NCBI GenBank assembly: GCA_017939755.1
Contig: JAGBAJ010000027.1
Location: forward strand, 1-45,676
DNA length: 45,676 nucleotides
Origin: Clostridia bacterium
Lineage (GTDB): Bacteria; Bacillota; Clostridia; TANB77; CAG-508
Direction of reading: 5' to 3'
The notes under the pieces are model-generated. The model searched no databases, was not told the DNA's origin, and saw only the letters and a program-made list of their open reading frames with translations. Below are positions 32,419 to 40,976 of this stretch, piece by piece (the first letter of the stretch is position 1; each line of letters begins with the position of its first letter). A program made the position numbers and the translations under genes.

Positions 32419-32676
32419 CTACTTTAATTCCTTTTCCTCAATTTTACCAATTATTACTAATTCACTATAATTTTCGATACATTCAATATGAAATCCATTA
32501 TTGTATATTCTAGCATCGTGAATTTCTATATTATATTTATTTTCTTTAACTTCATCGTTATACAATTTTAAAAGTTCTCTGTCTGCATCTTCTTTATCCT
32601 GAAAGACATCTCTAATATCATAATCTGTATCTCCATTATCATAAAGAGTAGTCAATGTAACAATATAAACTTTCAT
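32419..32676 (-). CDS. Small hypothetical protein, 85 aa
   Basis: Starts MKVYIVTLTTLYDNGDTDYD; short beta strand then acidic helix. AGGAGA upstream of the ATG at 32676; longer start at 32724 rejected. Resembles the 31512 and 38923 proteins in outline (an MxVYxV-type start). Confidence 0.68.
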   Translation of the reverse strand: MKVYIVTLTTLYDNGDTDYDIRDVFQDKEDADRELLKLYNDEVKENKYNIEIHDARIYNNGFHIECIENYSELVIIGKIEEKELK

Positions 32677-32677
32677 T

Positions 32678-32857
32678 TTAAATCTCCTCCAATTTTTCAT
32701 ATTCTTTTTGTGTAATGTTTCCATTTATTAGATTTAATCGGTTTCTTAAATGTTCAACCAATATATCTACTTCATCTCCATCTAGTGGTTCATTGTCTTC
32801 ATACCAACCAGGGGCATATATATCTAGTATTTCTATTAGTTGTTTTTCAAATTCCAT
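32678..32857 (-). CDS. Small acidic protein, 59 aa
   Basis: MEFEKQLIEILDIYAPGWYE and so on, with AAAGGAG upstream. First gene after the 32.9-kb promoter. Unrecognised. Confidence 0.7.
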   Translation of the reverse strand: MEFEKQLIEILDIYAPGWYEDNEPLDGDEVDILVEHLRNRLNLINGNITQKEYEKLEEI

Positions 32858-32883
32858 ATTTATTATCTCCTTTCCATACTCTG

Positions 32884-32912
32884 ATTATACTATTGATTTG
32901 ATAAATTGTCAA
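32884..32912 (-). promoter_or_regulatory. Promoter, near-consensus
   Basis: -35 TTGACA (32907-32912), 17-base spacer, -10 TATAAT (32884-32889), reading leftward. Overlaps the end of the upstream gene. Confidence 0.85.
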
Positions 32913-33255
32913 TACTTTTTTCAACATCTTTTAATAAATTTTTTAATGTTTCGTATTTCCATTCAGCATCTTCTAGTAATGTTCTTATGCTACTAGGTAC
33001 TCCGTGTGTTCCACGCATTGCTATTAAAACTTCAACTTCGTAGTCTATATCAAAACCATTAACATAATCTCTTAATGAATCTACTAGAGTATTGGCATCA
33101 TTATTAACTTCTAGCTCAACAATCCAATCTTCCCCAGCAGGTGTATGTTGACGTAGTTCCCAATAAGGTTCATTTGTACCATATACTGCGAATCCATATT
33201 CAATTACTATAATATCTTCTAATTTTTCTAAAACATCTTCTAATCTTTCTAACAT
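32890..33255 (-). CDS. Hypothetical protein, 121 aa
   Basis: Contains 'LRQHTPAGEDWIVELE' and 'MRGTHGVPSSIRTLLEDAEW', motifs I have seen in accessory-region proteins of clostridial mobile elements. Acidic, role unknown. Confidence 0.72.
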   Translation of the reverse strand: MLERLEDVLEKLEDIIVIEYGFAVYGTNEPYWELRQHTPAGEDWIVELEVNNDANTLVDSLRDYVNGFDIDYEVEVLIAMRGTHGVPSSIRTLLEDAEWKYETLKNLLKDVEKSIDNLSNQ

Positions 33256-33266
33256 TTTAATCCTCC

Positions 33267-33671
33267 TTATGCCGTTCTTACCAAACCACCAAATTGTGGT
33301 CTAATTCCAATACTACCAAATTCACTACAAAAGTCATCATCTTTATTATATACATACGCAAACGCATATCCGTCTTCTAAACTTTGTCTGTCTTCTTTCC
33401 ATAATGTTTCGTCGCTATTTACATATAAGTAACAATAGCATTCTCCAAATTCTGCAAAATGATGTATTACGTGATAAACAACAAACCCATATTCTTCTTC
33501 AAACTCTTTAACCTTTTGTTGCTCGTTCTCGTCTAACCAATAAAGTATGCCACCGTTTTCCGACTTATTTAATTGCCTATCTTTTCTACCAAACTCTTTA
33601 ATTACATTATTATGAAGTCTTAATATCTTCATTCTTTCAATAGCTTCTTTTTTCATTTCTTCATTTACCAT
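33267..33671 (-). CDS. Conserved accessory protein ending in 'GLVRTA', 134 aa
   Basis: Contains 'NGGILYWLDENEQQKVKEFE' and ends with 'DDFCSEFGSIGIRPQFGG-LVRTA'. This family is common in Lachnospiraceae mobile elements, function unknown. The ATG at 33671 with GGAGAG upstream was preferred over 33704. First gene after the 33.75-kb promoter. Confidence 0.76.
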   Translation of the reverse strand: MVNEEMKKEAIERMKILRLHNNVIKEFGRKDRQLNKSENGGILYWLDENEQQKVKEFEEEYGFVVYHVIHHFAEFGECYCYLYVNSDETLWKEDRQSLEDGYAFAYVYNKDDDFCSEFGSIGIRPQFGGLVRTA

Positions 33672-33740
33672 ACCCAAATCTCTCCTTTTTTTTATTATAT
33701 ACAAAAGTTAGTAATATTTCATTACCTTGTCTGTAATTGT

Positions 33741-33769
33741 ATATTATCATACTATTTATAATTTGTCAA
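33741..33769 (-). promoter_or_regulatory. Promoter, TAATAT type
   Basis: -35 TTGACA (33764-33769), 17-base spacer, -10 TAATAT (33741-33746). The same ATGATAATATA arrangement recurs at 38.41 and 41.24 kb. Confidence 0.68.
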
Positions 33770-33778
33770 TACCTTTTT

Positions 33779-34204
33779 TTAAAACTTTTTAAAATATCCA
33801 TACACACATCTTGTTTCTCCACGGCTACAATCGTATGTATCATTTATTACACCATCTTTAACGCAAACCAAATGCCTTGATAATCTACATATAATAGTGC
33901 CATTTGGAAGCTCCTCTTTGCACAAATGTGTTGTGCAACCACTTCCTATTCGCATACAAGGATACCACTTCCACCCCAAACTTTCTAAATACTTTTTATA
34001 AGTGTCTTTGTAAACCCCAGTACGTGCATTTGATTTCTTCTTTTTCTTTTCAGTTATCTTTTCTTTTTTCGCTAGTTCGTTAATTATATTGTACACCTCT
34101 AAATAATCTTTTTCAGTTGCTATTGCAATCGCCCTTGTTACGCAATCGCCTGTTTTACCTTTAAAATATTTCGCTCTTCCACCATCGTTATAATTAAATT
34201 CCAT
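33779..34204 (-). CDS. Papain-fold-like cysteine protease candidate, 141 aa
   Basis: 'GKTGDCVTRAIAIAT' (Cys20 region) opens a pattern known from small phage proteins with a papain-like fold: later 'RLSRHLVCVKDGVINDTYD' supplies a His and an Asp in the right order. Contains a Lys-rich internal loop. Activity not shown by sequence alone. It has its own promoter at 34.24 kb. Confidence 0.62.
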   Translation of the reverse strand: MEFNYNDGGRAKYFKGKTGDCVTRAIAIATEKDYLEVYNIINELAKKEKITEKKKKKSNARTGVYKDTYKKYLESLGWKWYPCMRIGSGCTTHLCKEELPNGTIICRLSRHLVCVKDGVINDTYDCSRGETRCVYGYFKKF

Positions 34205-34231
34205 ACTAAAACCCCTTTCTGATTTTTTTAT

Positions 34232-34260
34232 AGTATACCATTATTTTATAAAAATGTCAA
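34232..34260 (-). promoter_or_regulatory. Promoter, TATACT -10
   Basis: -35 TTGACA (34255-34260), 17-base spacer, -10 TATACT (34232-34237), reading leftward into the cysteine-protease-like gene. Confidence 0.78.
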
Positions 34261-34278
34261 TACCTTTTTATAAAACTT

Positions 34279-34554
34279 TTAAAGAACTTCAGTTTCGGTT
34301 ATATAATATTGCTGTAAATTATCTTTAATATAATATACCTGGAAATCTACAAAATCATCGTTTCCCAAATCAATATACCCGATCATATAATTATCTACCA
34401 CAATATCTCCTTTGCCATTTTCCAATGTTACAAACTTGTAATCAATATCATATTCTGATAATAAACATTCGATTTGAAATATAATATTACTTATATGTTG
34501 AAATCTTTTATGCAATAAATTTTCTAATATATTTGCAAGACACATAAAAAACAC
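34279..34554 (-). CDS. Hypothetical protein, 91 aa
   Basis: Helical N-terminus then beta/acidic C-terminal half (VTLENGKGDIVVDNYMIGYI). Unrecognised. Confidence 0.66.
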   Translation of the reverse strand: MFFMCLANILENLLHKRFQHISNIIFQIECLLSEYDIDYKFVTLENGKGDIVVDNYMIGYIDLGNDDFVDFQVYYIKDNLQQYYITETEVL

Positions 34555-34557
34555 CTC

Positions 34558-34806
34558 CTATATAACAATTAACATTCCACTTGGTAAAATCCTAATACTA
34601 TTTGCTAATTCGCTTGGCTTTGTACCATAATCATATTGGTTTAAAACTTCCTCAAGGTTATTTGCTCTAAAACATTCATTTTCCCATTTCTCAATAATCT
34701 TTTGTGTGTTATTTAATTCTTTATATTTAGCTTGCATATAGTCTACCAATACTTCCGTATCTGATAGGCTAAAATCTAATTCCTGCGCTATTTTTTGATA
34801 ATCCAT
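34558..34806 (-). CDS. Hypothetical protein, 82 aa
   Basis: Helical, acidic start (MDYQKIAQELDFSLSDTEVL), hydrophobic end. GGTTGT/GGGG-type ribosome region; unrecognised. Confidence 0.65.
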   Translation of the reverse strand: MDYQKIAQELDFSLSDTEVLVDYMQAKYKELNNTQKIIEKWENECFRANNLEEVLNQYDYGTKPSELANSIRILPSGMLIVI

Positions 34807-34807
34807 A

Positions 34808-35143
34808 TTAACAACCCCCTATCCATTTATAAAATTCTTCTACAATATTAAAATCCATATCTCTTACATTTGTATAATTCTTTACACAAAATTCTGCATA
34901 ATCGCTAAAAGCATATCTGTTATCATAAGCTGTTATCAAAATCATAATTATATCAGCAATTTCATCTACAACATCGTAATAGTAATTAACATAATCTATG
35001 CTTATATATGTCTTTTTATTAAATTCTATTTCGCTATCAATGTCTTCCATCCAAAATTCAATTTGTGTATATAAGTAAAATCTAATTATCATATCTTCAT
35101 AATTATCTGCACTATCTTTAAATTTTAAATATTCTTCCATCAT
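34808..35143 (-). CDS. Hypothetical acidic protein, paralogue of 35635-35982
   Basis: 111 aa. The C-terminal 'YAEFCVKNYTNV' segment matches 'YVEYCINNYTRL' of the protein at 35635-35982, so the two arose by duplication. Acidic, helical. AGGAGG ribosome site. Confidence 0.68.
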   Translation of the reverse strand: MMEEYLKFKDSADNYEDMIIRFYLYTQIEFWMEDIDSEIEFNKKTYISIDYVNYYYDVVDEIADIIMILITAYDNRYAFSDYAEFCVKNYTNVRDMDFNIVEEFYKWIGGC

Positions 35144-35146
35144 TTC

Positions 35147-35575
35147 TTATTCCTCCTCCTCTTGATAAAAATATGATTTTGCAACTTTTTCTACGAAATC
35201 CAATGTTTTTATGCAATCTTCACATATATTTTTTAGTTGGTTATAATGTTCAACAGCATATATTACTGCACAAGTAAAAATTATATCATCTCTACTTAAA
35301 CTATCACATAAATCTTTCACATAATTATTTGTACTCTCATCTGCCAAATCGTTATAAGCCTCTATTATTAACTCACTTTTATATGCGATTTCTTCTATTA
35401 CATTATCATAATTCTTAATCGTTGAAATATCAACTAGCTCTCTATCCTCTTCTTTAAGTTCTCCCCAATTTAGTTGTCCTATCCACATTTCAATTTCATC
35501 AAACTTGCGAAAATCATAAATATTATATCCTTGTTTTAACAATTCTTTATATTTTTTTAGTGGTGATTTTTTCAT
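35147..35575 (-). CDS. Hypothetical protein, 142 aa
   Basis: Helical, acidic C-terminus. Lies between the two paralogues and has a similar helical outline, possibly a diverged third copy. AGGAGG ribosome site. Confidence 0.66.
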   Translation of the reverse strand: MKKSPLKKYKELLKQGYNIYDFRKFDEIEMWIGQLNWGELKEEDRELVDISTIKNYDNVIEEIAYKSELIIEAYNDLADESTNNYVKDLCDSLSRDDIIFTCAVIYAVEHYNQLKNICEDCIKTLDFVEKVAKSYFYQEEEE

Positions 35576-35634
35576 AACTACTCCTCCTTATATTAGTTTA
35601 TCTATTTAGCGACAAAACTTTATTCTATTTTAGT

Positions 35635-35982
35635 TTATTCTTTTATAAAATCGTGTGTCATAAAATCATATAAATCAATTTCGTTTTCACACTCTGTCAA
35701 TCTTGTATAATTGTTAATACAATATTCTACATATTGATAATAATTATACTTGTAATCGTATTCTTCTATTAAAACATCTACAAATTTTTCAACCTCTTCA
35801 TAAACTTCAATGCTCTCGCTGTTTTCAGTATTATCTGCAATCATTTTAGCGATTTTCTCGTCCAAATTTTCTTGAGAACTAATAATTCTTCTAATTAGTT
35901 CATATACATACATTCTTTCAATTATATCCCCTGAATCCTTATCGTGTTTTAAGGCACAAAAATGGTTTAAAGCTTTAGTCAT
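35635..35982 (-). CDS. Hypothetical acidic protein, paralogue of 34808-35143
   Basis: 115 aa with the shared '(V)EYCINNYTRL' block near the C-terminus. Helical, acidic. The small membrane gene just upstream ends inside its ribosome site. Confidence 0.68.
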   Translation of the reverse strand: MTKALNHFCALKHDKDSGDIIERMYVYELIRRIISSQENLDEKIAKMIADNTENSESIEVYEEVEKFVDVLIEEYDYKYNYYQYVEYCINNYTRLTECENEIDLYDFMTHDFIKE

Positions 35983-35984
35983 AA

Positions 35985-36101
35985 TTATTTCCTCCTATTT
36001 TTAAATAAATTTTCTTCCCATTTATCGCAAGCTTCATCGCTAAATAGATAAACCAATACTAACCCAAATATAATAGCACAAATTGTATAAATAATCAACA
36101 T
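35985..36101 (-). CDS. 38-residue membrane protein
   Basis: MLIIYTICAIIFGLVLVYLF then a charged tail (SDEACDKWEENLFKNRRK). Start overlaps the upstream stop as TAATG; its last codons encode the AGGAGG ribosome site of the next gene. Single-span membrane protein of unknown role. Confidence 0.68.
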   Translation of the reverse strand: MLIIYTICAIIFGLVLVYLFSDEACDKWEENLFKNRRK

Positions 36102-36436
36102 TATAAATCCACTTCCTTTGCAAAATCATATTCCTTTTTTGTTATAACTCCATTCTCAAACATTTCTTCTAATGTTTTGAATCTTGCTCTTGCTCTTTTA
36201 GAAGAATATGCAAACCCATCAAATTCTCCAACAATAGCATCTTCGTTTTCCTTTATTTGTTTATCTAACTTATCAGCAAGCTTATTTTCTCCTTGGAACA
36301 ATGCTTTGTAACGTGCTGCTTTTAATCTTAACATTGTATTTTCTTTTCTTAAATTTCTATTTCTTTGCATTAAACCTGCTAACCTATACAAATTTTGCAT
36401 TACTTCATATTCTTTCACTTCTTCCATCTCGTCCAT
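36101..36436 (-). CDS. Coiled-coil protein, 111 aa
   Basis: Helical; heptad-like 'LMQRNRNLRKENTMLRLKA' early, then 'LEEMFENGVITKKEYDFAKE', which resembles a SHOCT-type short C-terminal helix. Unknown function. Confidence 0.68.
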   Translation of the reverse strand: MDEMEEVKEYEVMQNLYRLAGLMQRNRNLRKENTMLRLKAARYKALFQGENKLADKLDKQIKENEDAIVGEFDGFAYSSKRARARFKTLEEMFENGVITKKEYDFAKEVDL

Positions 36437-36452
36437 AATTAAAACTCCTTTT

Positions 36453-37151
36453 CTAATTTTCTTTTAATTTATCCATAATTGAATTTAGGATTTCAAAAAT
36501 TTTGTTGCTTTGTGCGTCGCATTTAACTTGTACATTTCCCCAACAACCTTTCAAATTCTTGTTTATCCAACCCTTTACTCTTGGTGCTATCTCAACACCT
36601 AACATATCGGTTAAGTAGGCAATTAGGCTAATATCGTGCGTTTTAACACCAGTTGAACCCTCGCTATAAATTTTTAGCATAACATTCTCAATATATTCTC
36701 CTTTTTTAAACTTTTCGATAGCCTTATTTACAACTTCCTGAATAAGTTTATTTTCTCTTTCAACAATTTCTTTAATTCTATCAGTGTTAACTGTTACTGC
36801 ACACTTTGTTTTTTTTGTGCTTTTGTAAAGTTTTAGTTTCTCCTGGGACACCATATCTGCTACTAGCGAAATTTCAACACCACTAATGTATTTACCTTTA
36901 GCTATCCTATTATCAAGAACTGTAATATAGTTTTCGATCGTGTCCTTTTTTACTTTTTTCATTTTATTTTCAAAATTCAAATAATGTTGTGTTGTGTAAT
37001 AACTTCTGTTCACATCAACAATAATCGCTTTATCAACCTCTTTGTAATACCAGTAAATATTATTTCTATCAACATAAATGTTTTCGGTTATTTTTTGCAA
37101 ACCCTTTTCTCTTTCAACAATTCTTTTACCCTCAAAACACAAAACTTTCAA
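36453..37151 (-). CDS. Hypothetical basic protein, 232 aa
   Basis: One of the few basic proteins of the early region (Lys-rich middle). Contains 'SGVEISLVADMVSQEKL' and 'GVKTHDISLIAYLTDMLG'. Unrecognised. Confidence 0.7.
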   Translation of the reverse strand: MKVLCFEGKRIVEREKGLQKITENIYVDRNNIYWYYKEVDKAIIVDVNRSYYTTQHYLNFENKMKKVKKDTIENYITVLDNRIAKGKYISGVEISLVADMVSQEKLKLYKSTKKTKCAVTVNTDRIKEIVERENKLIQEVVNKAIEKFKKGEYIENVMLKIYSEGSTGVKTHDISLIAYLTDMLGVEIAPRVKGWINKNLKGCWGNVQVKCDAQSNKIFEILNSIMDKLKEN

Positions 37152-37153
37152 AT

Positions 37154-37390
37154 TTATTCCTCCGTTTCCATATCTGCAATATCAAAATAATCACTATTCA
37201 TACTGTCAAAATATACACCCTTTATTTCATACTTTTCATTAACTTTGTCAACAATTTCTGCTAATTCCATATTACTTTTCCTGCATTTCTTTATAAAAAT
37301 TTCAATATCTTTTAAATCTTCCACAAAATATCCATCACAATCAAAAACAAAACCACAATGTTCTTCGCTATCTACAACTAAAACTTTCAT
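37154..37390 (-). CDS. Small acidic protein, 78 aa
   Basis: Begins MKVLVVDSEEHCGFVFDCDG; alpha/beta, very acidic. Shares its last base with the next gene's stop region. Unrecognised. Confidence 0.67.
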   Translation of the reverse strand: MKVLVVDSEEHCGFVFDCDGYFVEDLKDIEIFIKKCRKSNMELAEIVDKVNEKYEIKGVYFDSMNSDYFDIADMETEE

Positions 37391-37812
37391 TATATCTCCT
37401 CCTCGTAATTTTCATATTCTTCAAGTGCTACTGCTAAACCTTTTTTCAAAACTAAATTATTTTCAATATCTTCTTCGGTTAATCCACAAGCTTCAAGTGT
37501 AGGTTCTAAATCATAGGTATATCCGTATTCGTGGTTCGCCAACTCGTATTTAAACATATCTACTACATACTTTGGATTCTCTAACATTTGTGTATGTTCT
37601 TTATCAAGTCTTTCTAACATATCATAAAAGGCTTGTTTATCAGATTCTCTAATAAATCCACCACCACCAATACCAATCGCCTCATTTGCACTTGCCAATC
37701 CTAATTCTTCTAATCCTTTTTCCTCTTGCTCTCTACTAAATGCGAATTTAATTGGAAAACTGTTAAATTCTGTTTGTTGTTTGTTCTTTAACTCTAAATA
37801 TAAATTACTCAT
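37390..37812 (-). CDS. DUF7659-type phage protein, 140 aa
   Basis: 'FPIKFAFSREQEEKGLEELG', then 'IGIGGGGFIRESDKQAF', then 'ELANHEYGYTYDLEPTLEA' in the order of the DUF7659 family of phages and plasmids. Function unknown. The ATG at 37812 lies 12 bases after AGGAGG, slightly long, but the upstream gene ends at 37820 and supports it over 37848. Confidence 0.75.
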   Translation of the reverse strand: MSNLYLELKNKQQTEFNSFPIKFAFSREQEEKGLEELGLASANEAIGIGGGGFIRESDKQAFYDMLERLDKEHTQMLENPKYVVDMFKYELANHEYGYTYDLEPTLEACGLTEEDIENNLVLKKGLAVALEEYENYEEEI

Positions 37813-37819
37813 ATCTTTA

Positions 37820-38089
37820 TTATACCTCCTCACACATTGGTTCATCACTACTAACCTTTAAATAGCAAACGTTTTTACATCTGTCAGTTGCCTTGTATAG
37901 TCTGCACTTGTCAAAATGTAAACATTCTCCCCAATCTAAAAATTTACTATACTCGTTAATTATTCTTAACATATCATAATAATCCATTTCCATATTTTCC
38001 ATAATAGTTGTAAATCTCGGAATGTCTTTAAAGTCGCTTGATAATGCCTCTTTTATTCCATCACTTGTTAATAATTCAACTTTTCTCAT
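37820..38089 (-). CDS. Small protein with cysteine cluster, 89 aa
   Basis: The C-terminal third holds four Cys and a His (GECLHFDKCRL...RCKNVCYL), possibly a metal site. The ATG at 38089 has AAGG upstream. Unrecognised. Confidence 0.66.
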   Translation of the reverse strand: MRKVELLTSDGIKEALSSDFKDIPRFTTIMENMEMDYYDMLRIINEYSKFLDWGECLHFDKCRLYKATDRCKNVCYLKVSSDEPMCEEV

Positions 38090-38093
38090 ATCC

Positions 38094-38384
38094 TTACCAC
38101 CTCTCCGTAATATCAACTACTAAAGTTTTTAAAACACCATCTATTTTCATTACTTCCTTTTCAATGTTGGTTGCCATTTCAAAACTATCGGCTTCAAAAT
38201 GGTGGCTATTATAAAATGCTCTAGTATATACCACATTGTCTTTTGTAACGTTATATGCTAAATTTTTTGCACCCCATTCTTCGCTTCTGCCAATACTAAC
38301 ATTGTGTGTTTTTAAAACTTCTGTTATGTCCTTTTCTAGCCTTAAATCTTCTTTTGTCATTGTTAATAAATCAAATTTTCTCAT
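38094..38384 (-). CDS. Hypothetical protein, 96 aa
   Basis: Mixed alpha/beta: 'MATNIEKEVMKIDGVLKTLVVDI' near the end suggests an alpha/beta sandwich. First gene after the 38.4-kb promoter. Unrecognised. Confidence 0.67.
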   Translation of the reverse strand: MRKFDLLTMTKEDLRLEKDITEVLKTHNVSIGRSEEWGAKNLAYNVTKDNVVYTRAFYNSHHFEADSFEMATNIEKEVMKIDGVLKTLVVDITERW

Positions 38385-38409
38385 ATTTATACCCCCTTAA
38401 CTTGATTAT

Positions 38410-38438
38410 ATATTACCATCATTTTAAAAAATTGTCAA
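38410..38438 (-). promoter_or_regulatory. Promoter, TAATAT type
   Basis: -35 TTGACA (38433-38438), 17-base spacer, -10 TAATAT (38410-38415), like those at 33.74 and 41.24 kb. Confidence 0.68.
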
Positions 38439-38445
38439 TGCTTTT

Positions 38446-38907
38446 TTATAAACTTTTTAATATTTCTTTTATAGCTTGCATTTCGTCGCTCACTATATAT
38501 TTTATCATTTTTAAATTTGCATAATCTAATCCACTATACTCGTTCATTTCGGTTAATTTTAATACATTGCGAACTTTATTTCTCAAATCTAAATTATAAG
38601 TAAAATTCGCTACCCTTAAAATTTCAACCAAACTTTTTTTATCAATTTCAACATTGCCAGTTGCAATGTCTTTAATTTTTTGTAAACCTTGTAACACTAA
38701 TGTTACATTGTTTTTGCGATACCAATTTTCAAAATCTTTCTTCTTCGTTTTATCTTCTAATTTCATAACTTTATCTTTATCAATCCAGGAAATAATATTG
38801 CCATCACACCTTTTTAATACTACACCATATTGGTTCGCATTACAATCCACTATTTTACAAATTTCTCCAGTAAAGTATTCTACTATATCTCCAACTTTAA
38901 AATCCAT
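38446..38907 (-). CDS. Hypothetical protein with N-terminal SH3/KOW-like barrel, 153 aa
   Basis: 'FKVGDIVEYFTGEICKIVD...YGVVLKRCDG' resembles a small beta-barrel like that at the start of the 12477-13130 protein. The rest is helical and charged. Unknown function. Confidence 0.67.
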   Translation of the reverse strand: MDFKVGDIVEYFTGEICKIVDCNANQYGVVLKRCDGNIISWIDKDKVMKLEDKTKKKDFENWYRKNNVTLVLQGLQKIKDIATGNVEIDKKSLVEILRVANFTYNLDLRNKVRNVLKLTEMNEYSGLDYANLKMIKYIVSDEMQAIKEILKSL

Positions 38908-38922
38908 TTTACACCCCTTTTT

Positions 38923-39195
38923 TTAATTTACAAAATGCTCTTCTACCCTATACAAATAATCAATATATTGTATATCAATTTCAAATGCACACTTATCTTC
39001 TTGAATTACTTTTCTTTTTATGTCTGTTGTATAAATATCAATAAATCTATTATATAGTCTTTCCATTTCTTTTTGTGCTTTTTCTTCGCTATCGAACACA
39101 CCTTTAACAACTTTTTCAACAAAATCATATGCGTAATTTTCAGGATATTCAAAATTGCGTTCCCATCGTTCTTCTAGTATTATATAAACCTTATT
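38923..39195 (-). CDS. Small hypothetical protein, 90 aa
   Basis: Starts MNKVYIILEERWERNFEYPE. The ATG at 39195 with AGGAGG upstream was preferred over 39219. Resembles the other short 'M-x-x-VYI' proteins of this region. Confidence 0.67.
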   Translation of the reverse strand, partial: NKVYIILEERWERNFEYPENYAYDFVEKVVKGVFDSEEKAQKEMERLYNRFIDIYTTDIKRKVIQEDKCAFEIDIQYIDYLYRVEEHFVN

Positions 39196-39211
39196 CATAA
39201 TTTTCAACCTC

Positions 39212-39619
39212 CTAGTCAAAATCTACATAAGTAAATCCAATTTTATTATTTATTTCTTCAATTTCGTCTTTAAAAAATTCGCTAATCTTTTCGCCAATAT
39301 ATTGGTCGCCTATCCAAGTCAAATGTGTGTCTAAACAATTTGTGTAAATATCAAAATCTTCTCGAACTTTTACATTACATTCTAAATAATGTTTAAATTT
39401 TTCGTCGCTACAATTTTCAAACATTTCTTCTATATCTTCAAGTGCCATTTCTAAAATCTCACGATATATTGTGTTAATATCAACATTTCTAAAATCATTA
39501 CCATAACCATATTCGTCTTTTAATCTGCTAAAAATTTCTTCCCAATCATAATTTGTCCTTGAAATATCTTCCCAATCTAAAGTTCCACCACCAAATAATG
39601 CTATTAAAATTTTTTCCAT
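39212..39619 (-). CDS. Hypothetical acidic protein, 135 aa
   Basis: Starts MEKILIALFGGGTLDWEDIS. Acidic, helical. The ATG at 39619 with AAGGAGG upstream replaces a start at 39658. Unrecognised. Confidence 0.67.
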   Translation of the reverse strand: MEKILIALFGGGTLDWEDISRTNYDWEEIFSRLKDEYGYGNDFRNVDINTIYREILEMALEDIEEMFENCSDEKFKHYLECNVKVREDFDIYTNCLDTHLTWIGDQYIGEKISEFFKDEIEEINNKIGFTYVDFD

Positions 39620-39633
39620 TTTCAAAATCCTCC

Positions 39634-39903
39634 TTAATCGTTTTCGTGCATTGCCCACAACATATCATCAAGTAAAGAATAAACATATTCTTCGTTGTCC
39701 TTAACCCATTCGGCAAACATATCGTGCCATTTATTTTCAGGAATATCGATTCCTTTTTCTTTCATTTCAAATTCAAAACTTTCTCCAATAAATTCTTGTG
39801 CATCCCACTCGTTTATAAGCTCTTCTTTATATTCAATTTGCGGATCGCTCCAAGAACCATTCCAAATAGCTTTTACTTTTTTTAAACCACACCAATTCGC
39901 CAT
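39634..39903 (-). CDS. Hypothetical protein, 89 aa
   Basis: Starts MANWCGLKKVKAIWNGSW; Trp-rich and acidic (DDMLWAMHEND end). GGAGG ribosome site. Unrecognised. Confidence 0.67.
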   Translation of the reverse strand: MANWCGLKKVKAIWNGSWSDPQIEYKEELINEWDAQEFIGESFEFEMKEKGIDIPENKWHDMFAEWVKDNEEYVYSLLDDMLWAMHEND

Positions 39904-39914
39904 TTTTCAACCTC

Positions 39915-40526
39915 CTAAACCATCTCTAATTTTAAATTCTTGCTTTCAAAATCTTTTAGTATAATGTATGCGTGTTTATAATCAAATCTTTTTGCAAACT
40001 GTTTACTTTCACAATAATAATATCTTCTATAACCCTCATCATACTTACCCATTTTAGTTATATAAAAATCGCCGTTTGTAATAATATACTTCTCGTTATG
40101 TTTTTCATTTAGTGCGTTTTTAAAGATTTCAAAAATCTCGCCTAAAACTAATTTAAAATATTTTGCTCTTAATTTTGTTGTATCTTCATTAACCCCATAT
40201 TTTTCGGCTAATTCGCTTTTGGTATATTCGTTTGCTTTACGAATTCTCGCTATTATATCACAACCACCTCGTGCTTTTGAATATTCTTTTGCTTTTTCAA
40301 GTGCATATTGATATTTAATAGTACTATCGTTTAGTGTTGATATATGAATATTACCCAATATCAAATCTTCAAACAAAAACATAAGTTGTTCTTCAGTATT
40401 TAATATATCTTTATTAACAAAACTTGTAATTCCATAACTTAATGGTCTTATATTATTACAAGCAACCATAAGTTTTAAATTTCCATTTTTATCTATTGTG
40501 ATACTCTTGCATTTTTCGTAACTCAT
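39915..40526 (-). CDS. Hypothetical protein with possible helix-turn-helix, 203 aa
   Basis: Residues about 100-120, 'ANEYTKSELAEKYGVNEDTTKLRAKY', look like a helix-turn-helix DNA-binding segment. The remainder is unrecognised. Could be an early regulator; modest support. Confidence 0.66.
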   Translation of the reverse strand: MSYEKCKSITIDKNGNLKLMVACNNIRPLSYGITSFVNKDILNTEEQLMFLFEDLILGNIHISTLNDSTIKYQYALEKAKEYSKARGGCDIIARIRKANEYTKSELAEKYGVNEDTTKLRAKYFKLVLGEIFEIFKNALNEKHNEKYIITNGDFYITKMGKYDEGYRRYYYCESKQFAKRFDYKHAYIILKDFESKNLKLEMV

Positions 40527-40530
40527 TTTT

Positions 40531-40962
40531 TTACTCCTCCTCTACCACTTCAACTAACGTGTCTAAATACTCTACAATTTCAAATATTTTTTCATTTAAA
40601 TCCTTTTCAAACGGAAAATCAATTCCTTTTGCTATAACCTTTTCATTTAATTCATTAAAATCAATATCTTCGGTGGCTTTATCAAAATTAGATAATGCTT
40701 TTCGTAATGTTATAATTTTCTCTTTATATTCGTACATATTTTCATTCAAAACCTTATTAACGACTTTTTCATTATGTTGTAACCAATATCCCAATGTGTC
40801 ATATACTCCACATTTAAGATTTAGATATTCTTCACTCTTCATAAATTTGTCAATTATCTTTTCGCATTTTTCAAATGCTAAATCACATTCCAGGTTATTA
40901 AGTTTCACATTTAAAAAATCATATCCTAATACAAATATTAAATAACTTTTTTCGTTCTCCAT
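40531..40962 (-). CDS. Hypothetical acidic helical protein, 143 aa
   Basis: Starts MENEKSYLIFVLGYDFLNV. Acidic helical protein. AAAAGGAG before the ATG at 40962; the start at 40995 was rejected. Confidence 0.67.
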   Translation of the reverse strand: MENEKSYLIFVLGYDFLNVKLNNLECDLAFEKCEKIIDKFMKSEEYLNLKCGVYDTLGYWLQHNEKVVNKVLNENMYEYKEKIITLRKALSNFDKATEDIDFNELNEKVIAKGIDFPFEKDLNEKIFEIVEYLDTLVEVVEEE

Positions 40963-40976
40963 TTTCAACACTCCTT

